This document shows, one piece after another, positions 53,279-62,002 of a stretch of DNA of 64,000 nt (positions are counted from its first letter, which is position 1; each line of letters starts with the position of its first letter). Source of the DNA: Sinomonas cellulolyticus (GTDB lineage: Bacteria > Actinomycetota > Actinomycetes > Actinomycetales > Micrococcaceae); NCBI RefSeq assembly GCF_014656475.1, contig NZ_BNCM01000013.1, positions 1 to 64,000 of the forward strand, read 5' to 3'. A program made the translations under genes and the position numbers. The notes beneath the pieces were generated by a model. That model was not told where the DNA came from and searched no databases. It saw only the letters and a program-made list of their open reading frames with translations.

Positions 53279-54481
53279 TCAGGCGCCGAACGAGGTCCAG
53301 GGCCGGCGTGCCCCGTAGCGGCGCAGCCACAGGGCCAGCCCCGCGCAGACCAGGTAGCCGGCGCCCACGGTGAGCCACCCGGCGTCGTACGAGCCCGTGG
53401 CGTCGGCGAGGACGCCCATGATCAGGGGCCCGAGCGAGAACCCCGTGTACATCCCGGCCGCGAGCACGCCGGAGGCCACGCCGATCCTGTCCGCGGGGAC
53501 AACCACGAGGGTGGCCGCGTTGGTGATGACGTTGGCGCCCAGGACGGTCGCCCCGTGCAGAGCCACCCCGATCCAAATGAGGGCTGGCTGGTGCCACACT
53601 CCCGCTCCCATGAGGCACAGCACGCCCACCACCGCGCCGAGGGCAAGCGCGAAGAGCAGGCCGGACGGCCGGGCACCGCGCGCCATCCGGCGCCCCCAGA
53701 GGATGCGCGAGGACACCCCCACGATCCCGGAGACGCCTGCGGCCGCGCCAGCGAGCACGAGGGGGAAGTCCAGCTCCCGCACCGTGTAGAGCGGCAGGTA
53801 CACGTTCGTGGCCTGCATGCCGAGGCCCGAGAAGAAGGCGAATCCCGCGAAGAGCCACACCGAGAACGGCAGCGGGCCGCCCGAGCGGTTCTCCTCGGCG
53901 GCCCGCGGCACCGGGGTCTCAGACGGGACCTGCGCGAACCCGTACACGAGCAGCCCCAGCGCGATGACGGCAGCGACACCGAACGCCCCCTGCCAGCCGA
54001 GCCACAGCGCCGCCGCAGGGAAGAACAGGCCCGAGAACAGCTGGCTCGCCTGCACCCCGGACTGCTTCACACCGATCCAGCCCGGCCGCATCCGCGGCGG
54101 CACACGGGTGACGATCACGCGGTTGGTGGTCGGGTTGGAGATGGACTGCGCCGGGCCAGCGAGGATGACCGCCACGAGGAGCACCCAGAACGCGTGCGCG
54201 AGCGCAGCGATGACAAGGGCCAGGGCCGTGCCGCCGAAGATCAGCACCAGCTGCGTGCGTGTCGTGGCACGGTCGCTGAGCCTGCCCAGCGAGAAGCTGC
54301 TCACCGCGGCAGACGCGAACACCGCCCCCGCGAGGAGGCCGAACTGCGACTGGCTCATCCCCAGGCTCGCGATCACCAGCGGGCTCATCGCGCTCAGGCC
54401 GTAGTTGAGCAGCGGCCCCACCCCCATGGCCGCGGCCAGGACCACGAGCAGGCCGACGCGCGGCTTCCCGACCTCGCTCAC
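53279..54481 (-). CDS. MFS transporter in the sulfur cluster
   Basis: This 400-residue twelve-helix transporter has the RVGLLVVLAAAMGVGPLLNYGLSAM start and GRLSDRATTRTQ loop. Its start overlaps the chelatase stop by 4 bases, so it is translationally coupled to cbiX and by location belongs to sulfate assimilation. A role in sulfate, sulfite or metal movement is plausible, but no family member with a known substrate is recognised. Confidence 0.85.
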   Translation of the reverse strand: MSEVGKPRVGLLVVLAAAMGVGPLLNYGLSAMSPLVIASLGMSQSQFGLLAGAVFASAAVSSFSLGRLSDRATTRTQLVLIFGGTALALVIAALAHAFWVLLVAVILAGPAQSISNPTTNRVIVTRVPPRMRPGWIGVKQSGVQASQLFSGLFFPAAALWLGWQGAFGVAAVIALGLLVYGFAQVPSETPVPRAAEENRSGGPLPFSVWLFAGFAFFSGLGMQATNVYLPLYTVRELDFPLVLAGAAAGVSGIVGVSSRILWGRRMARGARPSGLLFALALGAVVGVLCLMGAGVWHQPALIWIGVALHGATVLGANVITNAATLVVVPADRIGVASGVLAAGMYTGFSLGPLIMGVLADATGSYDAGWLTVGAGYLVCAGLALWLRRYGARRPWTSFGA

Positions 54482-55188
54482 GCGCGGGCGAGGGCGGCGT
54501 CGAAGCGGTCCAGGGCGATCTGCGCGATGACCGGCGCGGGCAGCAGGGGGGCGGTGACGGCGTCCGCCCCCGCCTTGGCGAGCTGGTCGTGGAAGTACCC
54601 CGGCGCGAGGAGGTAGGAGGCGATGAGGACGCGCACGGCGTCGTCCGCAGCTCCCGGCCGGGCCTCCTCGGCGCGCAGCTCCGCGACGGCCTCGGGCACC
54701 GTCGGCGAGGCGCTGGCGCCGTAGCCCGGCACGATGCGGTGGGGAATGCGGTGGCGGAGCATGTCGGCGAGGGCCTCGACGTCCTGGGCGGCCTGCGGGT
54801 TGGAGGAGCCGGCTGCGGCGAGCACGACGGCGTCCTCCGGTCCCAGCCCCGCCTCACCGAGGCGCGCCGCGAGCAGGTCGGCGAGTCGCTCGTCCGGTCC
54901 CAGCGGCGCCGCCGCAAGCGTCTCCGGCCGCGACCGCACGGCCCGCGCGATGTCCACCTTGACGTGGTAGCCGACGCTGAGCAGGAGAGGCACGACGACG
55001 GCCCTCGCCCCCGCGGGAAGGCCCGCCACGACGTCGGGCAGCTCGGGACCGTGGACATCCACGTACGCGTCCAGCACGGTGAGGCCCGGACGGATGGCCC
55101 TGATCTGGTCGACGAGCGCGAGGACGGCGCCCCGCCCCTCACCGCTGCTCGTTCCGTGGGCACAGGCCACGAGGATGTCCTGGGTCAT
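54478..55188 (-). CDS. CbiX/SirB-type sirohydrochlorin chelatase
   Basis: This 236-residue protein has two similar halves, starting LVACAHGTSS (with the catalytic His) and ending with LLSVGYHVKVDIARAV, then VVLAAAGSSNPQA in the second half. The HGT motif and size fit the CbiX class of cobalt/iron chelatases. Insertion of iron into sirohydrochlorin to give siroheme for Sir is the expected job. Co-transcription with the MFS gene and sir is likely. Confidence 0.9.
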   Translation of the reverse strand: MTQDILVACAHGTSSGEGRGAVLALVDQIRAIRPGLTVLDAYVDVHGPELPDVVAGLPAGARAVVVPLLLSVGYHVKVDIARAVRSRPETLAAAPLGPDERLADLLAARLGEAGLGPEDAVVLAAAGSSNPQAAQDVEALADMLRHRIPHRIVPGYGASASPTVPEAVAELRAEEARPGAADDAVRVLIASYLLAPGYFHDQLAKAGADAVTAPLLPAPVIAQIALDRFDAALARA

Positions 55189-55258
55189 GAGCCGAGAGTA
55201 CCGCCCGCCCGTTCACGCGACGGAAACCCGCGGGTCCGCCCAGACTAGGATGAAACCT

Positions 55259-55693
55259 ATGAACGAGATGTTCCTGGACCGGTTCCGCGCGCTTGTCCCC
55301 AAATACCTCGAGGATCCATGGCAGCCCGCAGACGGCATCTCGGAGGCCGAGCTCGACGAGGCCCTCGAGGAGCACGCGTTCACGATCCCCCAGGCGCTGC
55401 GCGAGTTCTACCTCGCCCTCGGCGGATCCGAGCTCATGGAGGCCTACCACTACTTCTGGGACCCCGAGGAGCTTGAGGTCGACGACGAGGGCTTCCTCAT
55501 GTTCCTCGAGGACGAGGACGAGCAGTTCACCTGGGGCTTCCGCGCCGGCGACCTGCGGGTCCCCGACCCGATCGTCTACCGCAAGAACAACGCGCGAGGC
55601 GAGTGGGTCTCCGAGGACGGGACCTTCTCGGAGTTCACCTTTGACATGTTCGAGTGGGTGTTCAGCGAGGACGACGAAGAGCCTGCAAACTGA
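55259..55693 (+). CDS. SMI1/KNR4 (SUKH)-like hypothetical protein
   Basis: This 144-residue acidic protein is predicted cytoplasmic. ISEAELDEALEEHAFTIPQALREFYLALGGSEL is the SMI1/KNR4-like entry to the fold, then WDPEELEVDDEGFLMFLEDEDEQFTWGF. SUKH-fold proteins often act as immunity factors against toxins; no toxin gene is near, and the protein may instead be a house-keeping member. The ATG at 55259 is the first consistent with the fold. It is divergent from cbiX. Confidence 0.72.
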   Translation: MNEMFLDRFRALVPKYLEDPWQPADGISEAELDEALEEHAFTIPQALREFYLALGGSELMEAYHYFWDPEELEVDDEGFLMFLEDEDEQFTWGFRAGDLRVPDPIVYRKNNARGEWVSEDGTFSEFTFDMFEWVFSEDDEEPAN

Positions 55694-55787
55694 TTTACGT
55701 CTATCACTGGACTTTTTACAGATCTGTCATACGCTGGTGATGGGTTCACTTCTTAGCCTCCAGTGAATCCGGGTGCGAACGGAAAAC

Positions 55788-55823
55788 GGCCCCGGGAATC
55801 GGCGATAGCCGAGTCCCGGGGCC
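55788..55823 (+). terminator. Hairpin terminator after the SUKH-like gene
   Basis: A 16-bp stem GGCCCCGGGAATCGGC/GCCGAGTCCCGGGGCC with one mismatch and a 4-base loop, in a 194-base spacer between convergent genes. Upstream of it, 55694-55770 is AT-rich without visible genes. Confidence 0.8.
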
Positions 55824-55887
55824 ACCGCCTTTAACGGCCTTCCCTACGGCCGAGGGTCACCTCCCGACGCCGCGACCCGGGCAGCGC

Positions 55888-56331
55888 TCATCTGACGCTC
55901 AGTGCACTGTGCATGTCTGAGTGGTACCGGCAGTGGTAGGGGTAGGTGCCTGGCCGCATGGGGGCGGTGAAGGACACGGACTGGCCCGGCTGGGCGACGC
56001 TGTCGAAGGAGCCGTCGTCCGCCGTGACGGTGTGGGGGCGGGAGTCCATATTCATCACAGTCACGACGGCGCCGGGCGTGACGGGGCCGGGGTCGGAGTA
56101 TGCCGAGCCGGTGATGTGGACCGTCACGTGGCTGGCGCTGTCGGTGCTGGGGGTGGCGCCCATGGCCATCCCCGGTGCCATGCTGGCCGGCGCTGGGACG
56201 CGTGATGCGTGGCCAGCGTCGCGCCCGGCGTCGCTGACGGCGGCGGTGCAGGCCGCCGTGCCCAGGGCGGCCGCTCCGGCCAGGAGGGCCGCGGCGGCCA
56301 GACGGCGGCCGCGTGCGGGGAGGAGATCCAT
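55888..56331 (-). CDS. Cupredoxin-domain copper-binding protein
   Basis: This 147-residue exported protein has a hydrophobic N terminus and a weak lipobox-like TAAC at Cys28, then a Met-rich linker (MAPGMAMG). The plastocyanin/azurin-like domain has copper ligands His100 (SRPHTV), Cys134, His137 and Met140 (CRYHSDM). It is likely a surface copper protein for electron transfer or copper storage. It lies at the downstream end of the sortase/CHRD cluster on the minus strand. Confidence 0.88.
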   Translation of the reverse strand: MDLLPARGRRLAAAALLAGAAALGTAACTAAVSDAGRDAGHASRVPAPASMAPGMAMGATPSTDSASHVTVHITGSAYSDPGPVTPGAVVTVMNMDSRPHTVTADDGSFDSVAQPGQSVSFTAPMRPGTYPYHCRYHSDMHSALSVR

Positions 56332-56369
56332 GGTGGTGTCCCTTCGAAGATGGGTCCGGCCCCGCAGGG

Positions 56370-57146
56370 TCAGGCGGGGTGGCTGGAGACGAGGTGGGCG
56401 TAGACGACGGTGTTGTCCAAGTACTCACCGGTGGCGGGGTCGTAGCCGCCGCAGGTGATCAGCCGGACCTCGGCCCGGTCCGCGTTGCGGTAGACCTCGA
56501 CAGTCGGGAAGGCGGCCTTGTGGTAGATGTCGACCCTGTCGACGGCGAACACGGCGGCGATGCGGTCGGCGCGGACCACGGTGACCTCGGCGCCGGGGGC
56601 GAGCTCGTGGAGGCGGTAGAAGACCCCGATCGGCGTCCCGATGGCGTTCACGTGGCCGAGGATGACGGCGGAGCCCGCCGTGCCGGGGTCAACGGAGCCG
56701 GTGTACCAGCCGGCCGGGGATCCGGGGGCTCCCGGGGGAACGGCGACCTCGCCGTCGGACTGGAGGCCCAGCTGGATCAGTGGCGTGTCCACCCCGATCG
56801 AGGGCGCCAGGAGCCGCACCGGCGCCGAGGCCGGCAGCACCGGCCCCGACGACGGCGCCGCAGCTGGCGACGGTCTAGCGGGGGCGGGCGTCCCCTCCGG
56901 GCTCGGGGCCTCCGACGGAGCGTCAGGGCCCGCCGGGGAGGCCAGGCCTGTGGGGGATGCCGGGCCCGTAGGTGATGCCGGGCCCGCGACCGCAGGCGGG
57001 GACGGGGCGGAGGGCTGGCCCGCGGCGGGGGTGCCGCGGGCCAGCCCGAGGCCGAGCACTGCTAGCCCGGCGACCAGCAGCATCGCGGCGAAGGCCGCCA
57101 GAACGGCCCACCCGCGGCCGCCTGCGCGTCGGTCTGCTCCCGTCAT
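56370..57146 (-). CDS. Class F sortase
   Basis: This 258-residue sortase has an N-terminal membrane segment (residues about 13-36), a Pro/Ser/Ala-rich linker up to residue about 105, and the sortase barrel. His165 is in ILGHVN and Cys232 in RLITCGG. The Arg usually found after the Cys (in the YRDN-type position) appears as Leu243 in GEYLDNTVVYA, so the normal catalytic Arg is not obvious. It is placed between a cupredoxin and a CHRD protein. No LPXTG protein is seen in the window. Confidence 0.9.
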   Translation of the reverse strand: MTGADRRAGGRGWAVLAAFAAMLLVAGLAVLGLGLARGTPAAGQPSAPSPPAVAGPASPTGPASPTGLASPAGPDAPSEAPSPEGTPAPARPSPAAAPSSGPVLPASAPVRLLAPSIGVDTPLIQLGLQSDGEVAVPPGAPGSPAGWYTGSVDPGTAGSAVILGHVNAIGTPIGVFYRLHELAPGAEVTVVRADRIAAVFAVDRVDIYHKAAFPTVEVYRNADRAEVRLITCGGYDPATGEYLDNTVVYAHLVSSHPA

Positions 57147-57237
57147 GTCAGGTCCCTTTCCTCCGTTCGGGCCCCTTGCCCGACCCCGCCTCCGTCATGG
57201 CGATGCGGCCAGCAGGGCCTACTCAGGCCCGGCAGCG

Positions 57238-58011
57238 TCAGGCCTTGGCAACGGCGGCCCGGCGGCGCAGCGCGTAGGCTCCGCCTGCACCGGCAGCGGC
57301 TGCTGCCAGGAGCCCGGCACCGACCGCGACCATGCCCGCGTCGAGTCCCTGCTGCTGGGCCGGGGCTGTGATGCCGGTCCCGGGTGCACCGGCGGGCATT
57401 GCCATGAGGGTGCCGCACAGCGCCGGCGAGGTCGCCGCCAGCGGGAGCGACGGAACCAGGTCGCTGGGCTCCTTCTGCGCCGCGGCGGGCAGAGTCGCCG
57501 GGTCCAGTCCGTGCACGACGACGACGGCGGTCCCCGACTTCAGCGCCGCCACGGTTTTCGAGTCCAGCGTGATGGTGCGCTGGTAGGTGTAGGAGGATCC
57601 CATCCCCGCCACCGCCAGGTCAGTGCCCGCGGCGGGGCTCGTGTCCCCGCTCGTGGACAGGGTCGCGCCAATGCCACCGTAGAACGGGGCACCCTCGGTG
57701 GTGCTGATCACCCCGTCGCCGCTGGTGTCCGCGCCCGGGCCGGGGCAGGTGCCCTTGGCGCCGATGTGGATGTGCTGCACGTGCGGGTACGGCTTGCCGT
57801 CGAAGGTCGCGGCGAGGCCGGAGACCTTCTCGGTCACCGTCGCCTGGTTCCCGTTCAGGGTGATCATCGCCGTGCCCGAGGCATTCGAGCCGTTGATGGA
57901 CGCCAGATTCGCCTGGTAGGTGGTGCTGTCCGCTGCCATTGCCGGGGCCGTGGAAAGGGCCATCGCGCCGAACGCGAGGGCCGGGGCGATCAGGAAGGCT
58001 GACTTCTTCAT
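57238..58011 (-). CDS. CHRD-domain exported protein with C-terminal anchor
   Basis: This 257-residue protein has a signal peptide (KKSAFLIAPALAFGAMALSTAPAMA, cleavage after AMA) and a CHRD-type beta domain with HVQHIHIGAKGTCPG and VVVVHGLDPATLP. It ends in a hydrophobic helix and basic RRRAAVAKA, the shape of a wall-sorting tail, but lacks an LPXTG-like box before it. It is next to a class F sortase and may be its substrate through an atypical box, or simply a membrane protein. The start at 58011 has GGAAAC before it. Confidence 0.85.
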   Translation of the reverse strand: MKKSAFLIAPALAFGAMALSTAPAMAADSTTYQANLASINGSNASGTAMITLNGNQATVTEKVSGLAATFDGKPYPHVQHIHIGAKGTCPGPGADTSGDGVISTTEGAPFYGGIGATLSTSGDTSPAAGTDLAVAGMGSSYTYQRTITLDSKTVAALKSGTAVVVVHGLDPATLPAAAQKEPSDLVPSLPLAATSPALCGTLMAMPAGAPGTGITAPAQQQGLDAGMVAVGAGLLAAAAAGAGGAYALRRRAAVAKA

Positions 58012-58190
58012 GGTGTTTCCTTCGTCCTCGTTGTCGCGCCGCCCGCTTCGGACGGCGCCGGTCGCCGGGCCCAGGAACTGTCCGGCACAGGAGCATTCGG
58101 TGTGCTCGCGATCACGGATTGGTCTGCGGCGCAGGAAAGATGCCGAAGGGCCACCCCCTGGCGAGCGACCGGCCCCCTGCTGAGCGGTTC

Positions 58191-58802
58191 TCACTCGCTC
58201 CAGCAGGCCAGCACGTCGGTGGCGACCTGGTACGCGAGCGAGCCGCGGGAGATGCCGTGCGGGCCGACAGGCTCACGCAAGGCGGTGGCATCCACAGTGA
58301 GGGCGAAGGTGTCCTTCGCGAATGACACCCTCCCCGCCGGGGCCTGGTAGCCGGGCAGGCCGAGATTGGCCAGCCCCTCGATCGGTGCGGCGCCGGGCAG
58401 GGCCGCGACTGCTGCTTGGGCATCGGTTCGCGCAGTTGCCGGCTCGGCGGACTCCTGAACCGAGAGCACCAGATCTCCCTGCGGGAGGCGGTAGGTGCAC
58501 GTATAGAGGCCGCCCGTCCACGTCGAGGAGGGAACCGGGGCAGCGCCAAGGGCCAGGATCTGGGCGATCCTGGCCCTGATCTCGTCCCCGCACACCATCG
58601 CCGCCGCCGGCGACGGGCCCGTTGTCGCACCGCTGGTCCCGCCGGAAGCGGCCGGGTCGGATGCCGTCGAGGCGGATGGCCCACCAGATGCCGGTGCTGC
58701 GGTTGCCTGAGCCACCTGCGAGGCTCCGGGAGCGCTGCCGGCAGCGGCGCACCCGCTCAACATCAGCGCCGCGCCGATCAACACGCCCATCGCCCGCACC
58801 AT
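58191..58802 (-). CDS. DUF3558-like lipoprotein
   Basis: This 203-residue lipoprotein has the lipobox LMLSGC, a long Ser/Ala/Pro-rich linker, then a globular domain of about 130 residues with CGDEIRARIAQIL and YTCTYRLPQGDLVLSVQES, cysteines that probably pair, and a final CWSE. The closest resemblance is the DUF3558 group of mycobacterial and actinobacterial lipoproteins. An alternative GTG start is at 58808 with GGGAGG near it. It is convergent-free, upstream of the CHRD gene on the same strand. Confidence 0.72.
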   Translation of the reverse strand: MVRAMGVLIGAALMLSGCAAAGSAPGASQVAQATAAPASGGPSASTASDPAASGGTSGATTGPSPAAAMVCGDEIRARIAQILALGAAPVPSSTWTGGLYTCTYRLPQGDLVLSVQESAEPATARTDAQAAVAALPGAAPIEGLANLGLPGYQAPAGRVSFAKDTFALTVDATALREPVGPHGISRGSLAYQVATDVLACWSE

Positions 58803-59022
58803 GTTCACAACCCCTCCCCGTCCTTGTCCCTCATGCACTATCCGCATCCCGGAGCAGCGCCGTCGTTCTCCTTCTCCCCTGGTATTCGGAGCGGGCCCCC
58901 GGACGGACTGGACACGCGCGGACGGACTGGACACCGGGCACTCTTCCAGCCCAAGACCCCCCGCGAGCAGGCGGCGGTGACCGCGCTCCAATCCATGGGG
59001 CCGGCCATTCCGAAGAGACCAC

Positions 59023-59514
59023 ATGGAACCATGCCGGGCGAGGAAGAGGGCCGCGGCGGCCGCGCTCTCGGTGGGGCCGGCCGCGGTCGGGCTCGGCCTC
59101 GGCGCGCACATGGTCGCCGGCGGCGCAGCGCCCCCCGTGACGGTCGTGCTCGCCCTGACGGTGATGGTGAGCCTGCTCGCGGCCGCCGCCGGGCGCGTCC
59201 AGCTCCCGCCATGGGCCGTCGGCATCGGCAGCGGAGCGCTCCAACAGGTTCTCCACCTGCTCTTCACGGCCCTGGCGGGCCCGAACGCCCCGCTCCTGCC
59301 CTCGACGGGACACGTGCACGCCCACGGTGTGCCCTCTTCCGGCTCGGTATCGGCCCCCGGCGGCTCGGCGCTCGCCTTCGACCCACACCTGCTGATCGTC
59401 GCGCACATGGCCGCGGCGTTGCTCACCGTCCTCGTGGCTCTGGCAGCGAACCGCCTCGCCGAGCGATGGGCAGCGCAGCGTTCCCCTGCAATGGCCTCGC
59501 CTTCTGCCGCGTGA
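59023..59514 (+). CDS. His-rich hypothetical membrane protein
   Basis: This 163-residue protein has about four hydrophobic segments (two near residues 10-55, one at about 65-85 and one at about 122-142). Its external loop between segments 3 and 4 holds STGHVHAHGVPSSG, a possible metal-binding patch. It is divergent from the sortase/CHRD cluster and convergent with the polyprenyl synthase. Alternatively it is an uncharacterised copper-linked protein. The start ATG at 59023 lacks a strong ribosome site. Confidence 0.65.
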   Translation: MEPCRARKRAAAAALSVGPAAVGLGLGAHMVAGGAAPPVTVVLALTVMVSLLAAAAGRVQLPPWAVGIGSGALQQVLHLLFTALAGPNAPLLPSTGHVHAHGVPSSGSVSAPGGSALAFDPHLLIVAHMAAALLTVLVALAANRLAERWAAQRSPAMASPSAA

Positions 59515-59540
59515 GGCGGGTATGGCGTCGGGGGGCGGGC

Positions 59541-60644
59541 TCAGGCCTTGCGGTCCACCACCGCGTCGGCGAAGGCCGCCAGGGAGTCCTTGACCACTCC
59601 CTCGGGCAGGGGCGCGAGGGAGGCCTTGGCAGCGTCCGCCCACTCGCGCGCCACCGCCCACGACTGGTCGGTCACGGGATGGGAGGAGATGGCCTCCACG
59701 GCGGCGGCCAGGGCGTCGTCGCTCGAGAGGTCGCCGTCCACGAGGGCGAGGACGCGCTCGGCGGAGGCATCGCCGTCGGCCGCGGCGCGCCGCAGCAGCA
59801 GCACGGGCAGGGTCGGCACGCCCTCGCGCAGGTCCGTTCCGGCCACCTTGCCGGACGTGACCTTTCCGCCGGTCACGTCGATGACGTCGTCGGCGAGCTG
59901 GAACGCGACGCCGACCTTCTCGCCGTAGTCCACCAGCACGGACTCGTACTCGGCAGGCGCGCCGGAGAAGATGACGCCGAACTGGCCCGAGGCGGCGATG
60001 AGCGAGCCGGTCTTGTCGGAGAGCACCGAGATGTAGTGCGCGAGCGGGTCCTCACCCTCGCTCGGGCCGACGGTCTCGTGCAGCTGGCCGAGGCAGAGCC
60101 GCTCGAAGGTTCGCGCCTGGATGGCCAGGGCGCGGCCGCCCAGGTCGGAAACGAGGATCGAGGCTCGGGCGAAGATGAGGTCACCGGCGAGGATCGCCAC
60201 AGTGTTACCCCACACCTCGTGCGCAGTCGGGGCGCCGCGGCGGTAGGGCGCGGAGTCCATCACGTCGTCGTGGTAGAGCGTGGCGAGGTGTGTCAGCTCC
60301 ACGACCGCGGCGGCCTGCAGCACCTCGGCGCGGTCCGGGTCGCCCAGATGCGAGGCGAGGATGGTCAGCAGGGGCCGCACGCGCTTGCCGCCGGCCTCCA
60401 TGAGGTGCCTGCTCGTGGCATCGGCCAGCGGGTCCGAGTTGGAGATCGCCTCGCGGAGCACCTTCTCGACGCGCGCCATGCTCGTGGTGATCGCAGGGCC
60501 GAGGTCGGCGTCCTCCGCGATGGCGGCGAAGCCGGCCGGCAGCTGCATACCGACGGCGATGGCCGTGGTGGTCGCGGGCGGCTCGTCGGACGCGGGGCGG
60601 CCGTGCCCCGCGCGCGTCCAGCGGCTGTCTGCAGATTCAGTCAC
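59541..60644 (-). CDS. Polyprenyl diphosphate synthase for menaquinone
   Basis: This 367-residue trans-prenyltransferase has the first Asp-rich motif DDVMD and the second LADDVID, both intact, and HLMEAGGKRVRP at the start of the core. It elongates isoprenoid chains to the long menaquinone tail (heptaprenyl to nonaprenyl). Location after menJ and menG supports this. The N terminus of about 45 residues is variable. A spacing of 10 bases from the menJ stop indicates one operon. Confidence 0.93.
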   Translation of the reverse strand: MTESADSRWTRAGHGRPASDEPPATTTAIAVGMQLPAGFAAIAEDADLGPAITTSMARVEKVLREAISNSDPLADATSRHLMEAGGKRVRPLLTILASHLGDPDRAEVLQAAAVVELTHLATLYHDDVMDSAPYRRGAPTAHEVWGNTVAILAGDLIFARASILVSDLGGRALAIQARTFERLCLGQLHETVGPSEGEDPLAHYISVLSDKTGSLIAASGQFGVIFSGAPAEYESVLVDYGEKVGVAFQLADDVIDVTGGKVTSGKVAGTDLREGVPTLPVLLLRRAAADGDASAERVLALVDGDLSSDDALAAAVEAISSHPVTDQSWAVAREWADAAKASLAPLPEGVVKDSLAAFADAVVDRKA

Positions 60645-60654
60645 GGGGTCAAGC

Positions 60655-61986
60655 CTAGCTTTCCGGGCGCGCTGCGGGCGCCGTGCGGGGTGGGAGGGTG
60701 TTGGAGGTGGCGGGGACGAGGCCCTCGAGGACCCGGATCGCGGCGTCCGGCAGGGTGGTGCCGGGCCGGTCGGTGAGGTTGGCGAGGAGCCGCACCACGA
60801 ACTTCATGAGCGGCGGCACCGGCATCCCGGTGGTGAGCGCGGCGCGCATCACGGCGGGGTGCCCGATCAGGCCGGCGAACGCACGTCCAAGCGTGAAGTG
60901 GCTGCCCCACTCGCGCCGCACCCGGTCCGCGTAGGCGGCAAGGCGGCGGTCGACGTCGGCCTCCTCCGGCCGCGTCCTGCCCGCCGCGCGCTGGGCGGCT
61001 GCAGCGTCGACGAGGTACTGGGCGGCGTAGCGGCCGGACTCCATCGCGTACGAGATGCCCTCGCCGTTGAACGGGCTGACCATGCCGCCGGCATCGCCGA
61101 GGAGGGCCATGCCGGGGACCACGTGCGGGGTGCGGTTGAAGCCCATGGGGAGGGCTGCGCCGCGGATCGGGCCCACTTGGTTGGCCTCCGTGAAGCCCCA
61201 CTCCCCCGGCATGGCGGCGGTCCACTCGCGCAGCACCTGCCGGTAGTCGAGCCTGCCGAACTCCTTCGAGGAGTTGAGGATGCCGAGGCCCACGTTGCAG
61301 GTCCCGTCGCCGACGCCGAACACCCAGCCGTAGCCGGGCAGCGGCTTGCCGTCGGCGCCGGGGAGCTCGAGCCAGCCCTCCATCCAGTCGTCCTCGTGCC
61401 GAGGACTCGTGAAGTACGTGCGGTACGCGACGCCGAGCGGCCGGTCGTCGCGCTTGGCCAGCCCGCGGGACACGGCGGCGCGCGTCGAGTTGCCGTCCGC
61501 GGCGAGCACGACGTCGGCGCGGAACTCGCGCGTCTCGCCGGTCTTCCTGCCCGACTCGTCGAGGAGCTGGGCGCGGGCACCCACCACGCGCCCGCCGTCG
61601 TCCGTCACCACCTCGGTGACGGCGTGCCCCTCGAGGATCTGCGCGCCGGCCGAGCGGGCGTGCTCCGCGAGCGCCTCGTCGAAGCCGAGGCGCGTGCGCA
61701 CGAGTCCATAGTGCGGGAACCCCTCCAGGTCGGGCCACGGCAGCTCGAGGGTCCGGCCGCCGGCGATCAGGCGCAGGCCGCGGTTGCGGCGCCAGCCCTC
61801 CTCGGCGTTGTGGGGGAGGCCCAGGAGCTGGATCTCCCGGACGGCGCGCGGCGTCAGTCCGTCCCCGCAGACCTTCTCCCTGGGGAAGCGGGTCTTCTCG
61901 AGGACCGTGACGGGAACGCCGGAGCGGGCCAGGTAGTGCGCTGCGGTGGAGCCGGCTGGGCCGGCACCGATGATGAGGACCTCCAC
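60655..61986 (-). CDS. menJ: Geranylgeranyl-reductase-family FAD protein (MenJ-like)
   Basis: This 443-residue FAD-dependent oxidoreductase starts EVLIIGAGPAGSTAAHYLARSG and has GDAGGMVSPFNGEGISYAMESG and the PRHEDDWMEGWLELPG substrate segment. MenJ of mycobacteria reduces one isoprene unit of menaquinone; the operon with menG and polyprenyl synthase supports the same role. It overlaps neither neighbour, with gaps of 10 and 16 bases. Confidence 0.92.
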   Translation of the reverse strand: MEVLIIGAGPAGSTAAHYLARSGVPVTVLEKTRFPREKVCGDGLTPRAVREIQLLGLPHNAEEGWRRNRGLRLIAGGRTLELPWPDLEGFPHYGLVRTRLGFDEALAEHARSAGAQILEGHAVTEVVTDDGGRVVGARAQLLDESGRKTGETREFRADVVLAADGNSTRAAVSRGLAKRDDRPLGVAYRTYFTSPRHEDDWMEGWLELPGADGKPLPGYGWVFGVGDGTCNVGLGILNSSKEFGRLDYRQVLREWTAAMPGEWGFTEANQVGPIRGAALPMGFNRTPHVVPGMALLGDAGGMVSPFNGEGISYAMESGRYAAQYLVDAAAAQRAAGRTRPEEADVDRRLAAYADRVRREWGSHFTLGRAFAGLIGHPAVMRAALTTGMPVPPLMKFVVRLLANLTDRPGTTLPDAAIRVLEGLVPATSNTLPPRTAPAARPES

Positions 61987-62002
61987 GAGACCGGACTCGC
62001 CG

